64,000 nucleotides of DNA, from contig CAXUDB010000004.1 of the NCBI GenBank assembly GCA_964249755.1, positions 1-64,000 on the forward strand, in the 5' to 3' direction. The stretch's first letter is position 1. Each line of letters begins with the position of its first letter. This document shows positions 8,764 through 17,097 of this stretch, piece after piece. The stretch comes from Ilyomonas sp964249755. Lineage in GTDB: Bacteria > Bacteroidota > Bacteroidia > Chitinophagales > Chitinophagaceae. Made by a program: the position numbers and the translations under genes. The notes beneath the pieces were generated by a model. That model was not told the origin of the DNA. It was given only the letters and a program-made list of their open reading frames with translations, and did no database searches.

Positions 8764-8826
8764 ATGAATACAATGAATACAAATAAAAATTGGTGGTGGC
8801 ACACATTCCTCAATCGGGGCTTGTAG
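8764..8826 (+). CDS. trpL: trp operon leader peptide (20 codons, Trp-Trp-Trp)
   Basis: A short ORF opens at ATG 8764 (a second in-frame ATG at 8773) and ends at TAG 8824-8826. It encodes MNTMNTNKN-WWW-HTFLNRGL. Three consecutive TGG codons (8791-8799) are extremely unlikely by chance just upstream of trpE. The stop codon sits directly after the antiterminator arm (8814-8822). Ribosome position would therefore decide which RNA hairpin forms: stalling at the Trp codons leaves the arm free, while reaching the stop covers it. Start choice between 8764 and 8773 is open. Confidence 0.88.
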   Translation: MNTMNTNKNWWWHTFLNRGL

Positions 8827-8892
8827 TGGCATTGCCAATACGTTTATTCAAATAAAATTGAAAAAGCCCCGACAAATTTGTCGGGGCTTTTT
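8814..8892 (+). promoter_or_regulatory. trp attenuator: antiterminator and intrinsic terminator
   Basis: Region 2 (TCGGGGCTT, 8814-8822) is perfectly complementary to region 3 (AAGCCCCGA, 8864-8872). Region 3 is also part of a perfect terminator palindrome, 8861-8876 pairing with 8877-8892 and ending in five T. The two structures are mutually exclusive. With scarce Trp-tRNA the ribosome stalls at 8791-8799, 2:3 forms and trpE is read. With enough Trp it advances to the stop at 8824, masks region 2, and 3:4 terminates. The sequence and pairings are seen directly; the mechanism is inferred from classical trp attenuation. Confidence 0.88.
8861..8892 (+). terminator. attenuator terminator hairpin (trp)
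   Basis: A perfect inverted repeat: AAAAAGCCCCGACAAA followed directly by its complement, with a GC core and a terminal run of T. The next 200 bases up to trpE (8893-9092) carry no other gene that I can see. Confidence 0.9.
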
Positions 8893-9065
8893 CATTATGG
8901 TGATTAGGAATGATAATTAGGCTTTTTGAGATGAGAAGAAGGATGAAAAATGTATAATGGAAACCGCAAGGTTGAAAGCAGATGATGAGATTAACAATAG
9001 TAAATAATTTTTATAAAAGCAAAACGTATGAGCGATAAGCGAACAACAAAGCGAATCTTATGCAT

Positions 9066-9087
9066 CTCTAACATCTTCCTAAATCTC
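9066..9087. repeat. left arm of inverted repeat flanking trpE-G-D
   Basis: On the minus strand this reads CGGAGATTTAGGAAGATGTTA. The same 21-base sequence with one mismatch occurs in plus orientation at 12101-12121, directly after trpD. The arms thus face each other around three genes. Confidence 0.6.
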
Positions 9088-9092
9088 CGTTC

Positions 9093-10508
9093 ATGAAGAA
9101 GATACAACTGCATACAACTTATAAAAAGATACTCTCTGATGTGTTCACGCCTGTTGGTATTTACCTGCGGTTGAGAGATCGTTTTCGCGATACAATTTTA
9201 TTGGAAAGTGCCGACTCCAATGCGGCGGAGAACAGCTATTCTTTTATTTGCATTAATGCCATTGGCGGCATTGAAATCAGCAATTATGAAGAGATAGAAT
9301 ATAAGTATCCGGGGCAAAAACCAGAGAGGCAGGTGTTGCGGAATGGACAGGATATTCCGGCGTTGGTTTGGAGTTTTATGCAACAGTTTGACGTAATGGA
9401 AGCGACGGATAAAGCAGCAAAGGTTGCACAGGGATTGTTTGGTTATACTTCATTTGATGCAATACAATTCTTTGAAACAATTGATTTAAAATCAAAAGGG
9501 AAACAGCCATTGATTCCGCTGATGCGCTATCGCTTATATCAGTATGTGATTGCCATCAATCACTTCCGCAGCGAGATGTATATCTGCGAGAATAAGATTA
9601 AAGGTTTGCCTTCCGAATTGGATGTCGTTGAATCATTGATCCGCAATAAAGATGTGCCTCTCTTTCCTTTTGCCAGTAATGGAGAAGAAACCTCGAACAT
9701 TACCGATGATGAGCACATTGCGATGGTGAAGCAGGGCATTCAAAGCTGCCTTCGTGGTGATGTGTTCCAGATTGTGCTGAGTCGGCGTTTCCAGCAACGT
9801 TTTACGGGCGATGAATTCAATGTATATCGCGCATTGCGCAGCATCAATCCTTCTCCATATTTGTTCTATTTTGATTATGGGGATCATAAACTTATTGGCA
9901 GTAGCCCCGAATCGGAATTGATTATAAAGAATGGTCGCGCTATCATCCATCCCATTGCCGGTACTGCCAAACGAACCGGCGACGAAGAGCAAGACAAACA
10001 ACTCACGCAAGCCTTGCAGGCTGATGCCAAAGAGAACGCAGAACATACGATGCTGGTTGACTTGGCGCGTAATGATCTAAGCCGCCATTGCAGCGATGTG
10101 AAGGTGAACTTTTATAAACAGGTACAATACTATTCGCATGTCATTCATCTCGTCAGCGAAGTAAGCGGCAAAGTGAAGGAAGGAACCAACCCTTTTTTAT
10201 TATTGGCAACTACATTTCCTGCAGGCACGCTCAGTGGTGCGCCTAAGTTTAAAGCGATGCAACTGATAGATGAATACGAAACCACTCCACGCAGCTTTTA
10301 CGGTGGCTGCATCGGTTCTGTTGGCTTTGATGGAAGCTGCAACCAGGCAATAATGATCCGTACGTTTTTAAGCAAAGAAAATACACTCACCTGCCAGGCA
10401 GGCGGCGGCATTGTAGCAGCCAGCATTCCGCAAAATGAGCTGCAGGAAGTAACGAATAAATTAGGCGCCTTAAAGAAAGCGATTCGGGTAGCAACAACAA
10501 TTGTATAA
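9093..10508 (+). CDS. trpE: anthranilate synthase component I
   Basis: 471 residues. It converts chorismate and ammonia or glutamine-derived ammonia to anthranilate together with TrpG. The N-terminal feedback site LLES (36-39) binds tryptophan in this family. The chorismate-binding half shows FQIVLSRRFQ, IGSSPE, PIAGTAKRTGDEEQD, HTMLVDLARNDLSRHC and TFPAGTLSGAPKFKAMQLID. It is the first structural gene after the attenuator. TrpG follows 17 bases after the stop. Confidence 0.97.
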   Translation: MKKIQLHTTYKKILSDVFTPVGIYLRLRDRFRDTILLESADSNAAENSYSFICINAIGGIEISNYEEIEYKYPGQKPERQVLRNGQDIPALVWSFMQQFDVMEATDKAAKVAQGLFGYTSFDAIQFFETIDLKSKGKQPLIPLMRYRLYQYVIAINHFRSEMYICENKIKGLPSELDVVESLIRNKDVPLFPFASNGEETSNITDDEHIAMVKQGIQSCLRGDVFQIVLSRRFQQRFTGDEFNVYRALRSINPSPYLFYFDYGDHKLIGSSPESELIIKNGRAIIHPIAGTAKRTGDEEQDKQLTQALQADAKENAEHTMLVDLARNDLSRHCSDVKVNFYKQVQYYSHVIHLVSEVSGKVKEGTNPFLLLATTFPAGTLSGAPKFKAMQLIDEYETTPRSFYGGCIGSVGFDGSCNQAIMIRTFLSKENTLTCQAGGGIVAASIPQNELQEVTNKLGALKKAIRVATTIV

Positions 10509-10525
10509 GATTTTATAAGTTGAAT

Positions 10526-11095
10526 ATGAAAATTCTTGTTTTCGATAATTACGATTCTTTCACCTACAATCTCGTTCACTTAGTTGAAAAGATTATGGAC
10601 GACAAAGTAGGTGTCTATCGCAATGATAAAATTCCGTTGGAAAAGGTGAAGGAATACGATAAAATTATTCTTTCTCCCGGTCCTGGCATACCGGAAGAAG
10701 CGGGCTTGCTGTTGCCTTTAATTAAAGAATACGCTGCTACCAAATCCATACTGGGCGTGTGTTTAGGTCACCAGGCAATCGGGCAGGCGTTTGGCGGAAA
10801 ACTTACCAATTTATCCAGTGTGTTTCATGGAGTAGCTACTTCCTGTCAACTGTCAACCGTTAACAGTCCGCTGTTTAAAGATATGCCGCAATGTTTAGAA
10901 ATCGGTCGCTATCATTCCTGGGTGGTGGATAAAGAAGGATTTCCTGATGAGCTCCAAATCACAGCAGAAGATGATAACGGTTTTATCATGGGTTTGCAAC
11001 ATAAAACATACGATGTGCAAGGTGTGCAGTTTCATCCGGAGAGTGTGCTGACGCCGATGGGAGAGAAGATATTGTACAACTGGTTACATGCATAA
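10526..11095 (+). CDS. trpG: anthranilate synthase component II (glutamine amidotransferase)
   Basis: 189 residues from ATG 10526 (MKILVFDNYDSFTYN, the family start). It is a class I glutamine amidotransferase that feeds ammonia to TrpE: LSPGPGIPEEAG, nucleophile Cys in GVCLGHQAIGQAFGG, and the His-Glu pair in VQFHPESV. A surface segment SCQLSTVNS (bases about 10842-10873) looks like a short repetitive sequence recruited into the gene (see findings). The protein is otherwise of normal length and should be active. Confidence 0.95.
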   Translation: MKILVFDNYDSFTYNLVHLVEKIMDDKVGVYRNDKIPLEKVKEYDKIILSPGPGIPEEAGLLLPLIKEYAATKSILGVCLGHQAIGQAFGGKLTNLSSVFHGVATSCQLSTVNSPLFKDMPQCLEIGRYHSWVVDKEGFPDELQITAEDDNGFIMGLQHKTYDVQGVQFHPESVLTPMGEKILYNWLHA

Positions 11096-11104
11096 CGACA
11101 AGCA

Positions 11105-12100
11105 ATGAAAAGATTATTACAATACTTATTCGAGCATAAAACGCTCACTTACCAGCAGGCAAAGGACACACTTATTGCCATTTCCAAAAACGCTTACAAC
11201 GATACCGAAGTCACTGCGTTTATCACTGTCTTTCTCATGCGCAGCATCACCATTGAAGAGTTGCAGGGCTTTCGCGATGCATTATTAGAGCTTTGCGTAA
11301 AAGTTGATTTAAGTGAATACAAAACCATTGACATTGTTGGCACCGGTGGCGACGGAAAAAATACATTCAACATATCCACGCTCGCTTGTTTTATTGTGGC
11401 AGGCGCAGGACAAAAAGTAGCCAAGCATGGCAATTATGGCGCAACTTCCATCAGCGGTGCAAGCAATGTCATGGAGAATATCGGCTATCAATTTTCAAAC
11501 GATAATAAGAAGCTGAAACGCGAAATAGGAGAAGCCAATATTTGCTTTATGCACGCGCCGCTGTTTCATCCTGCTTTAAAAACGGTAGCGCCCATCCGGA
11601 AGAATATTGGCTTGCGCACCTTCTTCAATATGCTTGGTCCCATGGTAAATCCATCGCAGCCCACTTACCAGTTAGTAGGCGTGTATAATTTAGAAATGGC
11701 CAGGCTGTACAACTATCTCTTACAGCAAAAAGGCGCGCCATTTACCATCATCCACAGCCTCGATGGCTACGATGAAATCTCCTTAACCAACGATACCAAA
11801 GTCATCACCCAGAAAGGCGAATTTTTATACACCCCCGAAGAGTTGGGCAAACGAACTGTTGAACAAACAGACCTTTATGGCGGCAACACAACAGAAGAAT
11901 CTGCCAGGCTTTTTGTGAAGATAGTAAAAGGCGAAGGCACCTGGGCGCAAACGTCCGTTGTGCTTGCCAATGCCGCAATGGCACTGCATTGTACTGGCAA
12001 TTACAAAAACTATAATGAGGCTTACAAAGCCGCTGTTAGCAGTTTGGAAAGTGGCAAAGCGCATCAGAGTTTAGAAACATTAATAGGGATGCAAGCCTGA
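11105..12100 (+). CDS. trpD: anthranilate phosphoribosyltransferase
   Basis: 331 residues. It transfers phosphoribosyl from PRPP to anthranilate. The glycine-rich PRPP site GTGGDGKNTFNIST and the KHGNYGATSISGASNVME motif are intact, as is IRKNIGLRTFFNMLGPM. It lies ten bases after trpG. A gap of 133 bases to trpC contains the right arm of an inverted repeat (12101-12121) and C-rich segments able to pair with it. Confidence 0.96.
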   Translation: MKRLLQYLFEHKTLTYQQAKDTLIAISKNAYNDTEVTAFITVFLMRSITIEELQGFRDALLELCVKVDLSEYKTIDIVGTGGDGKNTFNISTLACFIVAGAGQKVAKHGNYGATSISGASNVMENIGYQFSNDNKKLKREIGEANICFMHAPLFHPALKTVAPIRKNIGLRTFFNMLGPMVNPSQPTYQLVGVYNLEMARLYNYLLQQKGAPFTIIHSLDGYDEISLTNDTKVITQKGEFLYTPEELGKRTVEQTDLYGGNTTEESARLFVKIVKGEGTWAQTSVVLANAAMALHCTGNYKNYNEAYKAAVSSLESGKAHQSLETLIGMQA

Positions 12101-12121
12101 CGGGGATTTAGGAAGATGTTA
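12101..12121. repeat. right arm of inverted repeat flanking trpE-G-D
   Basis: CGGGGATTTAGGAAGATGTTA, complementary with one mismatch to 9067-9087. Part of it (CGGGGATTTAGG) can also pair with CCCAAATACCCG near 12207-12218 before trpC, forming a long-range hairpin in the trpD-trpC gap. Confidence 0.6.
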
Positions 12122-12233
12122 AGCATAGGATACAGAGCAATTACTGATGAGTAATCTTCATCATCAATAGATTCTATCGAAATCCTTAGATCCCCAAAAA
12201 TCTCCCCAAATACCCGTCTTAATAATTGAAACA

Positions 12234-13022
12234 ATGAACATACTCGAACAGATTATAGCCGATAAGCAAAAAGAAGTTGCCGCTAAGAAGCAAACGGTTC
12301 CGGTTGCTTCTTATGAAGAAATGCCACTATTCAACAGGCAAAAAAAATCACTCAGAAGCTCCCTGTTAAAGCTGGGTTCTACCGGTATTATCGCCGAATT
12401 TAAACGCAGGTCACCCTCTAAAGGTATTATCAATGCAAATGCAGATGTAGTAAGCGTTACAGCCACTTATGCGCAACAGGCAGCCGGTATTTCAGTACTG
12501 ACTGATGAGAAATATTTCGGTGGGAATAATGATGACCTAGCGAAAGCAAGAGAAGCAGTAAACATTCCATTATTACGTAAAGATTTTATCATTGATGAAT
12601 ATCAGTTGTACGAAGCGTGTGCTATAGGCGCCGATGTTATTCTGCTTATCGCTGCTAACCTGTCCGTTCAGCAAACAAAATCATTGGCGAGAATAGCCAA
12701 AAGTTTGGGACTGGAAGTGCTTCTCGAAGTGCACAACGAAGAAGAATTAGCTCATCTTTGCGACGACGTAACCATGGTTGGCATCAATAACCGCAACCTC
12801 AAAACCTTTGAAGTTAACATCAATACATCGTTAGATTTAATTCAAAAGTTGCCTAAAGAAAAACCCGCCATTGCAGAAAGCGGTATCAACAATATAGATA
12901 GTATCGTAACTTTACGCAGCGCAGGTTTCAAAGGTTTTCTCATTGGCGAAAACTTCATGAAACAGGCCGATCCTTCGGTTGCTTTTATTCAGTTTGTTAA
13001 TCAGTTGAAAAGAATAACATGA
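12234..13022 (+). CDS. trpC: indole-3-glycerol phosphate synthase
   Basis: 262 residues. It closes the indole ring from CdRP. The TIM-barrel motifs are complete: IIAEFKRRSPSKG, ISVLTDEKYFGG, LLRKDFIIDEYQLYEA, VGINNRNLKTF, AESGIN and GFLIGENFM. It is a stand-alone enzyme, not fused to TrpF. Its stop overlaps the trpF start (ATGA, 13019-13022). Confidence 0.97.
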   Translation: MNILEQIIADKQKEVAAKKQTVPVASYEEMPLFNRQKKSLRSSLLKLGSTGIIAEFKRRSPSKGIINANADVVSVTATYAQQAAGISVLTDEKYFGGNNDDLAKAREAVNIPLLRKDFIIDEYQLYEACAIGADVILLIAANLSVQQTKSLARIAKSLGLEVLLEVHNEEELAHLCDDVTMVGINNRNLKTFEVNINTSLDLIQKLPKEKPAIAESGINNIDSIVTLRSAGFKGFLIGENFMKQADPSVAFIQFVNQLKRIT

Positions 13023-13648
13023 GAGTAAAAGTATGCGGCATCACCAAAGCTGCCCAGGCGCAACAGGTAAGCGAAGCGGGTGCCGACTTCGCAGGTTTCA
13101 TTTTCTATCCGCCTTCCTCGCGGTATGTGTTCAAACACATGCCGGCGACCGAAATCCGGAAGCTGCGTAACATCAATAAAGTTGGCGTGTTTGTAAATGC
13201 GGATGTTGACGATGTGTTGCGAACCGTTGATGATTGCGGCTTGTACCTAGTGCAACTTCATGGCGATGAATCGCCCCGCTATTGCGAAAAAATATCGCAG
13301 TATATCACCGTTATCAAAGCCTTCCGCGTGAGCAGCAACGATAATATTTCGTGGAAGATAAAAGACTATCACGATGCCGCTGATATGTTCATGTTTGATA
13401 CTGATGGCGCAGGTTTTGGCGGCACCGGAAAAAAATTCGACTGGCAAATATTAAAAGAAGCCAGCATCAACAAACCGTTCTTTTTAAGTGGCGGCATCGC
13501 TCCCGACGATGCCGAAAACATCCAGCAGTTTCAACAGCACAGTATAGCCAAAGATTTGTTTGCGCTCGACATCAACAGTCGCTTCGAAATCACACCCGGC
13601 ATAAAGGATATGGAGAAAGTAAAAAGCTTTATCAATCTTATGAAATGA
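13019..13648 (+). CDS. trpF: phosphoribosylanthranilate isomerase
   Basis: 209 residues. It isomerises PRA to CdRP. Family motifs are VKVCGITKAAQA with the catalytic Cys, GADFAGFIFYPPSSRYV, KVGVFVN, LVQLHGDESP, the Asp in MFDTDGAGFGGTGKKFDW, and FFLSGGI. It is translationally coupled to trpC upstream and to a 65-codon ORF downstream, both by ATGA overlaps. Confidence 0.96.
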   Translation: MRVKVCGITKAAQAQQVSEAGADFAGFIFYPPSSRYVFKHMPATEIRKLRNINKVGVFVNADVDDVLRTVDDCGLYLVQLHGDESPRYCEKISQYITVIKAFRVSSNDNISWKIKDYHDAADMFMFDTDGAGFGGTGKKFDWQILKEASINKPFFLSGGIAPDDAENIQQFQQHSIAKDLFALDINSRFEITPGIKDMEKVKSFINLMK

Positions 13649-13842
13649 GTAAAACAAAAACCATAGCAAGGACTGATAAAGCAAACAACACAATGCAAAG
13701 CAACAAAACAGCCATTATGGACCAGAAGCCAGCAACTCCGATTAAGCCCAGTTGCGTCGCACTCTTGTACGCCTTGTCCGCCATTCAGGCTATCTGTTTT
13801 AATGCCTTACAATCAAAGTCAGCTAAAACACAATTCCTATGA
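13645..13842 (+). CDS. 65-residue ORF of unknown function, coupled at both ends
   Basis: This ORF begins in an ATGA overlap with trpF (13645-13648) and ends in an ATGA overlap with the GNAT gene (13839-13842). The product is basic and Ser/Thr/Lys-rich at the N-terminus, with one weakly hydrophobic patch (CVALLYALSAIQAICF). I recognise no family and the composition is not convincing. It may only be a translated spacer that keeps ribosomes moving from trpF to the GNAT gene, or a decayed gene. The double overlap is the only argument for translation. Confidence 0.35.
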   Translation: MSKTKTIARTDKANNTMQSNKTAIMDQKPATPIKPSCVALLYALSAIQAICFNALQSKSAKTQFL

Positions 13843-14363
13843 TTAAACTTAGCTCTCCATCTGAAGAGACGGAAATCATCATCCGCGAAGCCATCAAAGA
13901 AGACTTGCCGCAGATACTCGAAATTTATAATGACGTCATCCTCCACACTACTGCTGTTTATAACTACGACCCGCATACATTAGAAATGCGCACCGAATGG
14001 TGGGAAACCAAGCAGCAGCAAGGCTTTCCCGTATTCGTAGCGGAAGAGAATAAGAATATAGCTGGCTTTAGTTCCATTGGTCCGTTCCGAAGTTGGCAAG
14101 CCTATAAATACACCGTTGAGAATTCGGTATACGTAAAAGCTGATTGTCGCGGTAAAGGCATTGGCAAGCAGTTAATAACACCGTTAATTGAATCAGCTAA
14201 AAAGCTAAATATGCACGCCATCGTTGCCGGTATAGATGCTACCAACGAAGTGAGCCTTACCTTACATCGCCAGTTTGGTTTTATTGAAGTGGCTCACTTT
14301 AAAGAGGTGGGCTATAAATTTAATCGCTGGCTCGATTTGAAGTTTCTGGAGTTAATACTCTAA
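13839..14363 (+). CDS. GNAT N-acetyltransferase, phosphinothricin acetyltransferase-like
   Basis: 174 residues of GNAT fold. IIIREAIKEDLPQILEIYND (14-33) is the usual N-terminal strand-helix. VYVKADCRGKGIGKQL is the acetyl-CoA pyrophosphate loop (R-G-x-G-x-G). AGIDATNEVSLTLHRQFGF followed by GYKFNRWLDL matches the PAT/Bar-type subfamily, which acetylates amino-acid-like substrates. It lies inside the trp operon between trpF and trpB, so it is probably co-regulated with tryptophan synthesis. A link to tryptophan chemistry is speculation. Confidence 0.82.
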   Translation: MIKLSSPSEETEIIIREAIKEDLPQILEIYNDVILHTTAVYNYDPHTLEMRTEWWETKQQQGFPVFVAEENKNIAGFSSIGPFRSWQAYKYTVENSVYVKADCRGKGIGKQLITPLIESAKKLNMHAIVAGIDATNEVSLTLHRQFGFIEVAHFKEVGYKFNRWLDLKFLELIL

Positions 14364-14410
14364 TAAAATTGCGCTATCACCTAATTTATCAATCTTACTT
14401 TTAACTCACT

Positions 14411-15631
14411 ATGATTAACATCACTTCATTCAATAACAAAGGCACGTACAAACAGCCTAACATCTTTGGCTATTACGGCGATTTCGGTGGTGCTTACATT
14501 CCCGAAATGCTGCATCGCAATGTAGAAGAGTTGAAAAATAGCTATCTCAACATTATGTATGAAGCCGGCTTCCAGCAAGAGTTTCAGGCATTGCTGAAAG
14601 ATTATGTGGGCAGACCAACCCCTTTGTTTCTGGCAGAAAGAATTAGCAAGAAATACAATACCACTGTTTACTTAAAACGTGAAGATCTCAACCATACCGG
14701 CGCGCATAAAATCAACAACGCAATTGGGCAGGTATTGTTGGCTCAGCGCCTTGGCAAAAAGCGCATCATTGCTGAAACCGGCGCCGGACAGCATGGCGTG
14801 GCAACTGCCACTGTGTGTGCCTTAAAAGGCATTGAGTGTACGGTGTATATGGGTGAAGTGGATATTGAACGACAGGCGCCCAACGTAGCAAGAATGAAAA
14901 TGCTGGGCGCAACAGTTGTTCCGGCAACAAGTGGTAGCAAAACATTAAAAGATGCCACCAATGAAGCCATCCGCGCGTGGATAAACGATCCATTGGATAC
15001 GCATTATGTAATTGGCAGCGTGGTAGGTCCACATCCTTATCCCGATATGGTGGCGCGTTTTCAAAGTATTATCAGTGAAGAGATCCGCTGGCAGTTAAAA
15101 GAACACACCGGCAAAGAGTTGCCAACACATGTGATAGCTTGTGTAGGCGGTGGCAGTAATGCAGCCGGTGCCTATTATCATTTTTTAGATGAAGACAGCG
15201 TGAAGATTATAGCTGTAGAAGCGGCAGGTTGTGGCATTAGCAGCGGCAGAAGCGCAGCTACCACGCAACTGGGTAAGCCGGGTGTTTTACATGGCAGTAA
15301 AAGCCTGGTGATGCAAACAGCAGATGGGCAAGTAGTAGAGCCACACAGTATCTCAGCAGGCTTAGATTATCCGGGAATAGGTCCTATGCACGCACATTTA
15401 TATGCCAGTGGGCGTGGTACTTTCTTAAGCGCTACCGATGAAGAATCCTTGGCTGCCGGTTTTCAATTGGCGAAGCTGGAAGGCATAATTCCGGCATTAG
15501 AAAGTGCTCATGCTTTGTGTGCATTAGACCAGTTAAAGCTTAGCCCGAAAGATGTGGTAGTGATGTGTTTAAGCGGTCGTGGCGACAAGGATTTAAGCAC
15601 GTATATGAAAGCGATGGAAGAGAAGAGTTGA
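14411..15631 (+). CDS. trpB: tryptophan synthase beta chain
   Basis: 406 residues. It condenses indole with serine using PLP. The PLP lysine is in LNHTGAHKINN (Lys100). GRPTPLFLAERIS, the AETGAGQHGVATA catalytic Glu loop, the GGGSNAAG phosphate cup and CLSGRGDKDL are all present. It is of the TrpB1 type, which works in complex with TrpA, encoded 26 bases downstream. Confidence 0.97.
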   Translation: MINITSFNNKGTYKQPNIFGYYGDFGGAYIPEMLHRNVEELKNSYLNIMYEAGFQQEFQALLKDYVGRPTPLFLAERISKKYNTTVYLKREDLNHTGAHKINNAIGQVLLAQRLGKKRIIAETGAGQHGVATATVCALKGIECTVYMGEVDIERQAPNVARMKMLGATVVPATSGSKTLKDATNEAIRAWINDPLDTHYVIGSVVGPHPYPDMVARFQSIISEEIRWQLKEHTGKELPTHVIACVGGGSNAAGAYYHFLDEDSVKIIAVEAAGCGISSGRSAATTQLGKPGVLHGSKSLVMQTADGQVVEPHSISAGLDYPGIGPMHAHLYASGRGTFLSATDEESLAAGFQLAKLEGIIPALESAHALCALDQLKLSPKDVVVMCLSGRGDKDLSTYMKAMEEKS

Positions 15632-15657
15632 TTGTTAATTTTCAATGGTTAATTGTA

Positions 15658-16443
15658 ATGAGTCTTATCGGGAATTTATTTGAACGAGAAAGCAAAAATG
15701 TTATAAATGTTTATTGTACTGCAGGCTATCCGCAACTGAATAGTACAATAGAAGTAATGCAGGCTTTACAGAACAATGGCGTTGACATTATTGAACTGGG
15801 TATGCCCTACAGCGATCCGCTGGCAGATGGTCCTGCCATACAGCAGAGCAACAGCATTGCCTTGCAGAATGGGATGACGATTGAAAAACTTTTTGAACAA
15901 CTCAAAGATTTTCGCAATACAGCTAACACTGAAGATGCGATTAAAATACCCGTGATTTTAATGGGTTATATGAACCCTGTGCTGCAATATGGCTTTGAAA
16001 AATTTTGCAAAGGAGCCGCCGAGCTTCCGGTAGATGGCTTAATCCTTCCCGACCTTCCTGAATATGAATATCAAACCCTCTACGGCGATATCATTAAGCG
16101 GTATGGACTGGATTTTATTTTTCTCATCACCCCTGAAACATCAGAAGAACGCATCCGGAGATTGGATGCATTAAGCACCGGATTTTTATACGCCGTGTCT
16201 TCGTCTTCTATCACTGGCAGCGATAAAGATTTTTCGGCAGTTGAAAGCTATCTGCAACGACTGCAAAACATGAATCTGAAAAATCCGGTATTGGTGGGAT
16301 TTGGTATCAAAGACAAGTCAACCTTTGGCTCGGCCTGCAAGTATGCAAACGGTGCTATTATCGGAACTGCGTATATTAGAGCAATAGAAAATTCAAGCGA
16401 TATAGAAGCCGATACCAAGCGTTTTTTGCAAGAAATTCTATAG
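15658..16443 (+). CDS. trpA: tryptophan synthase alpha chain
   Basis: 261 residues from ATG 15658, which gives the family start MSLIGNLFE; codons further upstream lie in trpB. It cleaves indole-3-glycerol phosphate to indole and G3P. Motifs: VYCTAGYPQLN, the catalytic Glu in IIELGMPYSDPLADGPAIQ with the Asp of DPLADGP, ILMGYMNPVLQYG, LILPDLPEYE, and VGFGIKDKSTF. It is the last gene of the trp cluster. The trpB-trpA gap holds an A/T-rich micro-repeat (TTGTTAATTTTCAATGGTTA). Confidence 0.96.
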   Translation: MSLIGNLFERESKNVINVYCTAGYPQLNSTIEVMQALQNNGVDIIELGMPYSDPLADGPAIQQSNSIALQNGMTIEKLFEQLKDFRNTANTEDAIKIPVILMGYMNPVLQYGFEKFCKGAAELPVDGLILPDLPEYEYQTLYGDIIKRYGLDFIFLITPETSEERIRRLDALSTGFLYAVSSSSITGSDKDFSAVESYLQRLQNMNLKNPVLVGFGIKDKSTFGSACKYANGAIIGTAYIRAIENSSDIEADTKRFLQEIL

Positions 16444-16503
16444 TAATCAATCGTGTTACATACCAGCATTGTAAAAGTTCCCGCAATGGCGGAGTAAGGC
16501 ATC

Positions 16504-17013
16504 ATGAGGTTCATTAAACTGGCTGTTATCAGCATCATTGTTCTGTTTTTGATTCTTACCAGTCTTGGCTTGTTGTTGCCATCTACAGTAAGAGTAACGC
16601 GCAACATTAGTGTCCATGCGCCTTTTGACTCGCTATATCATTATACCGGCAATGTAAGAAACTGGCCGCTATGGATGGAAGGGATTGAAGGAAACAAGAT
16701 GACATTTTCATCCCCGGAAACGATAGGTAAAGGAACGGTGGCATCAGTTGACAAACTGCAAATTTATCTGGTGAAAGACACACGCGACACAATCGAATCG
16801 CTGTGGCAAAGCAACAGTCGCACGCATCAGTTGTGCGTCTTTCAACTTTATAATGATTCTGTAACCAACACCGTAAATTTCAATTGGTATTTTGAACAGA
16901 AACTAAGATGGTACCCATGGGAAAGATTGCCTGCCATTGCCAACGACAAAGTATTGGGACCTTTCATGGAGCACAGCTTAGATAAGCTGAAATTATTGGC
17001 TGAGAAAGAATAA
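16504..17013 (+). CDS. SRPBCC (START-like) family protein, membrane-anchored
   Basis: 169 residues. A single N-terminal membrane helix (AVISIIVLFLILTSLGLLLP, about 7-26) is followed by a SRPBCC/polyketide-cyclase-like domain starting VRVTRNISVHAPFDSLYHYTGNVRNWPLWMEG, the usual first strand and helix. Such domains bind hydrophobic ligands; no catalytic residues stand out. It follows trpA by 60 bases in the same direction and may be read through, but a role in the pathway is not indicated. Confidence 0.75.
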   Translation: MRFIKLAVISIIVLFLILTSLGLLLPSTVRVTRNISVHAPFDSLYHYTGNVRNWPLWMEGIEGNKMTFSSPETIGKGTVASVDKLQIYLVKDTRDTIESLWQSNSRTHQLCVFQLYNDSVTNTVNFNWYFEQKLRWYPWERLPAIANDKVLGPFMEHSLDKLKLLAEKE

Positions 17014-17097
17014 GCGCTGGTATTTCAGGTTACTTTTTACTGCGCTTTCCTGTTTTTATTTAATGTATCTTACATTTACTTCGTAAATAACCAACGT

